From Cinclus cinclus (lineage: Eukaryota; Chordata; Aves; Passeriformes; Cinclidae): a stretch of DNA of 64,000 nucleotides. Made by a program: the position numbers and the translations under genes. The stretch spans positions 49,608,837 to 49,672,836 of the forward strand of contig NC_085049.1 of the NCBI RefSeq assembly GCF_963662255.1, given 5' to 3'. Below the pieces are notes generated by a model. The model was given only the letters and a program-made list of their open reading frames with translations. It ran no database searches and had not been told where the DNA came from. Below are positions 1 through 64,000 of this stretch, piece after piece (within the stretch, counting starts at the first letter, position 1; each line of letters begins with the position of its first letter).

Positions 1-985
1 AATTTTAGGATATGCAAAATTTGATCAAGGTTTAAATCTGATTGCTTGAGTGTCAAGAAATGGGGACAGTAAATTTCCCATGAACTTCAAAGGCAGCAAG
101 CTGAGGTCAGGATTGTATCACAATCTTAGAAACTTTAGTGAGCCCCATTCACCTGGGATGCTTGTAAAAGCTGCAGGAAAAGACATTGCTGCAATGAGGT
201 CTGCTGTTATTCCCCATTTTGGAAGGGAGTGCTGGCATCATCCCAGTTTCTTCCATAATGTTTGAAAGGCCACTGTGCACATATGAAAGAGGAGCTGTGG
301 ATCCTACAGCCAGCTACCTTTGGAAGCACATTCATTGAGCATTCATGAAAACCACCAAATATCTGTCTGTCCGAGGCAGGCTCAAACTAAATTAGAATAC
401 AGAAAGCACTGTATTCTGGCTGAAGCACTTGGATATGTCAGCTATGCCCTACATTTCTTCATGTTTTGTAGTGTTTTATGGGCAAGAAATTAGATTTGGG
501 TTGTGGCAGCAAGGCAGAAATATTTTTTTTATAGAAATGCTCTATTTAGGTACCATAATTCTCTCATAACTTGGATCCCACAAGATGTTCCCCAGAATTT
601 CTTGCTGAAATTCATCTCTTTCCCTTCTGTTATTAAAGTCTTCTCAACATTTGAATAACTATGCCTTGCATGGTCTGGGAAATATAGATTCAAAGAATTG
701 AACTGTGGGTTTGAGTTTTATTTTTTCCTTTTTTTTTTTTGAAACTCTTCATCAATTTATGTAGAAGCTATGACCTATGACCTCCACTGCAGAGGCGTAG
801 TAAGGAAGTAGAAGGAAAGAGGGGTTGATGTGATGCTGGAAATAATTTTCGGTATTTGACTGAAAGCTACTCAGAGTGGAAGAGTTAAAATGTGGCTGTA
901 AATCTGTTCATTTCAGTAGGTTCAAGGTGAAGCCCATAATGTTTCTAGAGATTAATTTTGTACTAATAATATTTTCTTCCTTAAG
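1..985 (+). other. PTPRQ: PTPRQ intron, 3' end only
   Basis: Part of the intron upstream of the first exon in the window; the preceding FN3 half-exon was not found here. Holds a T-rich run (about 716-741) and the DR1 motif at 771. Otherwise nothing recognised. Confidence 0.85.
771..783 (-). promoter_or_regulatory. Perfect DR1 nuclear-receptor half-site repeat
   Basis: TGACCT-A-TGACCT, read on the - strand as AGGTCA-T-AGGTCA, the exact DR1 consensus bound by RXR/PPAR/HNF4-type receptors. Intronic; function not shown by sequence alone. Confidence 0.4.
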
Positions 986-59112
<58,127 letters not shown>

Positions 59113-60140
59113 ATACTAGGAGTAAATATTATGATAAAGGAGATTTTGGAAATCAAAGTCATATTTTTCTAAGCACAGGGGCCAAAGTGAATTCCCCTAT
59201 TTTGTTGGTTAAAGGAAACACAGATGATTGATCTTTTCTTCTATCAATGTGCCTTCGTAAATAAGTAAAAAGTATTTTTTTTCAGAACACCAAGCAGTAA
59301 TGGTTTAGAGTCCTTTTGCACAGACTGCACTTCTGGTGTTATATAAATAGCACATTCAGTATGTAGTTAAAGTGTATTTGAACACATTCCTTTCTTCCTA
59401 ACTATCTTTGTAAAAGAAAAATGAGCCAAATAGGATGTAAAAAATATTCATATTTCTATTGAACCTATTTTGGTGTGAATTTGCTGTGTTCTCTGTATTT
59501 TGCTTTTAAGTAAAAGCTAAGGTTTCTTTACTCATTCTTGATAAATTGGCTTCAGTCTTTTCAGTTCTTGCAGATTAATTCCAAGACCACAATGATCTTT
59601 ACCTAACTGTATGTTCTTGTGTTTTGAATAGTTTTTTTACAAGTGGTAGTACATCAGCTCATGATCCTGAACAGCTGAAGAATCACCTTCTGACATGGGG
59701 AGGATTATTCAGCTTTTACACAACACACAGTAGCTCTTCAGGGACACTTGGGGCTGTTTAAACTATTTTATAATCAGCAGGTTGGGTTTTTTAAATACAT
59801 AATGATGATTGCACATGTTCAGTGCAGAAAAAAAAAGTGTTTTACATTCCTGCTACTTTTTCAAGCAGATAAAACAAAGTAAAACTATAAACCTATTATC
59901 TGTTATAATGAATGCTAAATTTATTTTTGTAATAGAATGTTTAGAATTCACTCACCTTTCTTGAATATAACACTATTCAGCATTTTGAAAGTTTGCTCAA
60001 AATTTAATAGCAATGTATTTTATAAAATCGTTCAAGTAAAAGTTTTTGCACCTTCCTCCAGTTTGGCAAATCACTGCAGACATTGAAAATTGTGGGAGCT
60101 AACATCTAGAGATTTAATAAAATGTCTTCCCCTCCTGGTG
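59113..60140 (+). other. PTPRQ: PTPRQ 3' UTR (predicted)
   Basis: AT-rich sequence without a conserved reading frame follows the stop codon. The first canonical AATAAA is about 1 kb downstream, so the UTR end is placed shortly after it. The exact cleavage point cannot be read from sequence alone, and a later AATAAA at 60585-60590 could give a longer form. Confidence 0.6.
60116..60121 (+). terminator. Candidate polyadenylation signal AATAAA
   Basis: First perfect AATAAA after the PTPRQ stop codon, followed within 15-30 bases by a GT-rich stretch (CTGGTGATGTAG), the usual arrangement of signal and downstream element. Confidence 0.6.
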
Positions 60141-63100
60141 ATGTAGATGATGATGACGGTTATTATTGGAAATAGATCTGAAACAGGAATGAGAGAATCA
60201 GGAAGCTTCTGAGAAGAAAAGCAAAGATTAGTAGAGTAGGAAGACTAGAGAGAGAAAATGAAACCGTGTGCCCTGGCTTTACATGGAAGTGAAAGTATTC
60301 AATTGATATTATTGGGTGGAAGGGTTGATTACTAAGTTTTTCTCAGGTAAAGAAATGTAACATCATTCCGAATAACAAGGAAGCTGTGACTTTAATCTGA
60401 AATGCAAAACACAGTAGCAAAGAGACTTTGGAATTACCATCTTATATTGTGTTTAGATAGAAGAAATCAAAGCTGTCTTGCTGAGACATCAAGCTCAGGG
60501 AAGTCAGACAAAACTCTTTAGAACCTTGAAATATGTATGTGAGGGGCTGTTCTTGTGTGTGCACACTCTGAACAAAATAACATGAATAAAAATTTCCATT
60601 TCTTCACTGTAGCTTCCAGACAGAAAATGCCATGCAGAAAATAATGTGGTACTTTTTCAGAACTAAATGACAGTGTTTTTAGAAACTGGCAAGGATGGTA
60701 CAGTGAAGACCCTTTATAATTTTGTATATAGTGCCATATATCTAAAATGAAAATCAAAAGACAGCATTTAAGGAGGTAGAAGTGGTCTACAGAGATATTT
60801 GGGCAATCTGTCTTTTAGGAAGATCAATGGTATTGTAAGCATCACCTGTCAGGCTAAAAAGAAAACAGTGCCATTTAAAGCTTGATAGGGGGAGAGAGAG
60901 GTGATGTCCACAGCTGTTCAAGTCTCTGGCAAAGCATTCGGTACAGCTCTAGTTTCATTTGGTTCCTATGAAGCATGTGTTCTTCATTTATTATACATGT
61001 ACCTTAAAGTATCCTGACAAATTGCTTATAGGGACTTGCAGATGTTTTTCATGATTTGTGGTTGTACTTGGTAGCAGTACAAGGAGCACTGTGATAAATT
61101 GACATTATAGAGTCATAATCTTGCATAGTCTTGTATCCACAATGGTGTAATAACTGGAGGAAAAAGCTAAGCCTTATGCAACTTAAGAGATGAACTCCAG
61201 AAGTTCTAGAGGTGCTTAAGCGCTCTTTAGCTTTTATAAAATATTTAACAGTGAAGATTCTATATATGCCTTTAGGGCACCTGCCTATGGTTACACTGCA
61301 AGTTACACTGCATCAGTAACCTGCTTGCCTGACAACTTAGAAAGAGACTAGAAAATGTGACTCCCTTTTCTCAATGAAAATTAGTTCAAGTACTTTACTG
61401 TACAATCTGACAAACAATCTGATATATGTCACCTTGACACATTTTGTATTGTCTCCGGGGTAAAAGATAATATTCAGCATAAACTAATCACAACTGATGA
61501 GGTACATGGTCAGGGAAAGAAGTATCTCCAAGCAATACTCTCAAGTACTGGTTTTTAGTACAGACATAGCAGTGGTTTGAACCTTCCTGTGTGTCTGCCA
61601 ATGCTTTACAGGGATAAGGGAGCATCCACAATCAAGAAATTCCTCCAGACCTCAGTTCAGTTATGAAGGAAGAATTTCCACATAGTCTCTTTTCTTCCAT
61701 CCCTCCTTCCCTTACAAAATGATACCTATGGTGGTGCTACTGACAGCACTGAGAGCTGGAATCAAGGAGAATTTGTCCAATTGCTATTTTAAAAATATAT
61801 TTTTATGTATGAAGCAGTCCATCCATTCATTTTTAATATCACCCCTCAATTTTTCCAAAAATTCTTGGCAGTACTAATATTGCAAGATTGTACTCTGCCA
61901 AAATTAGAAATGGAATGAATAAAAATTGGAGAAAAATTCAGAAATTCTACAGGATTATTGAAATTATGTCACATTGTATTAAATTACCTGGGAAATTTCT
62001 AGAGACTGATATATCTCCATACAGAGAAGAAGCAGTATATGTGTGTGTATATATATATGTATGTATAGCCAGTTCTGCTGGACATCCTTACAAGAGACTA
62101 CTGTCAGTGTCCTTAAAATACTAACTTGTTATGCTCACAATGGTAACAGAAAGTCAGCAGAACATTAGGTTCATGTTGAATTTAAAGCACTTATACTGTT
62201 AAAAGAGTTGATAAAACAATTGTGAGTTCAATTGTGATTTTACTGCACATGTGGACCTATTTAGTAATTTAATTTCTTAACATTTTGTGAAAGATTAATA
62301 ATGTAAATTAATCTGTGTAGTACCATTTCTATACAGCTCAATGAAAAGTATGATCATAAGCAGTTACTGAGAAAAAGCAGCAAAGAACAATGAGTCAATC
62401 ATATTTCAAACTAAAGTAGCATGACAGGGAGCTTTCTTGGTTGCATACAGAAATTGAAAAGCAACCTAGATGTGGATATGAATTTGCTGAGATTCAGAAT
62501 ACAAAGCCCTGTGACGTCTGTGAACAGAGGAGATTTTTTTCTGAAAATGTTTTGACAGCAGGTTAAAACAAAATTTGAGAAGTACCTGTTGAGAAGTACA
62601 TATGTGTTAAGCATAACACAAGATCATTGTCTGTCAATGTAAATATACAGTAAAAATAGATCCAAAATAATTTTTCTTTTAAAACATATGAAAAGTAATT
62701 AATTAGCCCCTGGTTTAGAGGATATACACACAGTAATAATGAATTCAGGGTTGTTTTGCAATTAAGTTATGTGCCCATAGAGTTCTGCAGAATCTGCAAT
62801 GCATTGAATACAGTAGACTGTATCTGGAAACCACTGACACATAGTACTGAACATGTCTTTGTCATGGTTTTGATTTTAAGGAAATGTCAGAGAAAACATG
62901 CTGAAAGGTGATGCTCTGTTTCAACCACTTCTCTGTGGCTGTTGTGTTACCACTCTGTGTATGGTTTCAAAACAAAACCAAGTTCTTCCAACACTGTTCT
63001 CCATGTTTTCTTCTCTTTTCTAATGTTGTGTTTCTTATCTGTGTGTGACTATTTTAGAAGGAATTGCAAACAGTAATATGGGTCATCTGAATTCCAATAT

Positions 63101-64000
63101 TGCAGATATGATCTGCAGCTAGTGGATTTACATGTGTAGTGGTCTTACTGCAAACCTTCTCTCCATGAGTTGATTTCCAGATGACATCATGGAATATCAG
63201 TCTCATTTTTGCTCTGACTCCTGTTCAATACATTGTCTACCCTGTCCTCTCTGTGGCTATGATTACCAGGCAAGTGCAAAGCTAATTCTAGGGTTCCAGA
63301 GCTGAGCTGTGTTACCAATGGCACATCTTTGCAGCATCAGCTCTGTATACAATTGTAAAGGTAAGCAGACTTCCTAGCCAGAAGTTGCCCTTACTATTAC
63401 AGAAAATTCTGGTATAAAATTTAGTACTGGACACTGTACAATGTGAGCTGAAGAAAGCAGAATGGATTCAGTGTTTGATATTTTGCATGGAGATTCTCTT
63501 TTCCCAATAACTTTTCCCAAACAATGCTGAACTAATTACTTATTTTAATGGTTTCTTCTCACAGTTCCTTTATCATGTAGGCCCTTTCTCAGATTCTATG
63601 TAAACAAAACTGAAAATCAATGGCTTTTCTCCACTGAGTAACAGTTTGACACATTTCATAGATTCCACATAATCAGGCAGCTTGCAGTGAAATTGGAAGT
63701 CAGTATTTCAGTTGAAAGACAACATTTAGAAGGTTTCAGATATATTTGGATCATCTTACTCTGCTTGTTGATTGGTGTTACCAGGGTGATCTTTTTGTAG
63801 GATGACAGCTGCACTGAGCTATCCACTGTAATCATGAATAAACCATTCCAGTACTCTTTACAGTCAGTGCTGTGAGAGCTGGGAGAAGTTTTACAAGGAT
63901 GTTCCCAAAATATTTTGGAGGAGATGGAGTTCTGAATGATATAAAAAGAATACTTGGATACAGGAAACCTAATATGCAGCTAAAGCTGTACCATTCACAG
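60141..64000. other. Intergenic region downstream of PTPRQ
   Basis: About 3.9 kb with no recognisable exon, RNA gene or LINE. A short TG/TA run lies at about 62034-62067 and an extra AATAAA at 60585-60590. In amniotes the next genes downstream of PTPRQ are MYF6 and MYF5; neither is reached here. Confidence 0.75.

Noticed and set aside
60141..64000. A downstream myogenic factor gene (MYF6/MYF5)
   Set aside because: Expected by synteny, but no bHLH coding sequence is present in the last 3.9 kb.

Overview
The window is AT-rich vertebrate nuclear DNA, most likely from a bird. Small exons with GT-AG borders are separated by kilobase-scale introns. Three CR1 LINE fragments, one of them about 1 kb long, carry the 3' end typical of avian CR1. 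There is no prokaryotic or viral gene organisation.

The window holds one protein-coding gene, the 3' part of PTPRQ (receptor-type tyrosine-protein phosphatase Q) on the + strand. I assembled 23 coding exons from 986 to the stop codon at 59110-59112. They join in frame, with matching phases at all 22 junctions, into 3081 nt: 1026 residues plus stop. The 5' part of the gene lies upstream of the window. Order of the product: half of one FN3 repeat (986-1127); two single-exon FN3 repeats (2738-3007, 12602-12934); two FN3 repeats split over two exons each (19277-23040, 25332-26261); a cysteine-bearing membrane-proximal domain on three exons (26844-28967); the transmembrane exon (34434-34533); the juxtamembrane exon (35323-35451); two micro-exons of 45 and 27 nt (36687-36731, 42894-42920); one tyrosine phosphatase domain on eight exons (43595-58785); and a 12-codon last exon (59075-59112). 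A 3' UTR of about 1 kb probably ends just after an AATAAA at 60116. The last 3.9 kb is intergenic and shows no gene.

The phosphatase domain has the PTPRQ signature: an intact [10 protein letters not shown] catalytic loop, WPE instead of WPD in the mobile acid loop, and KNRF instead of KNRY in the substrate-recognition loop. This suits a phosphoinositide-preferring enzyme of hair-cell stereocilia and kidney.

I found no unknown gene system. The most interesting features are the pair of independently skippable phase-2 micro-exons in the juxtamembrane region, a tandem duplication of decoy splice donors just downstream of the second one, the absence of any in-frame Met codon from the membrane-proximal domain into the PTP domain (relevant to a cytosolic isoform), a C-terminal PDZ-ligand-like tail on its own exon, two adjacent intronic hairpins, and a few candidate regulatory sites.
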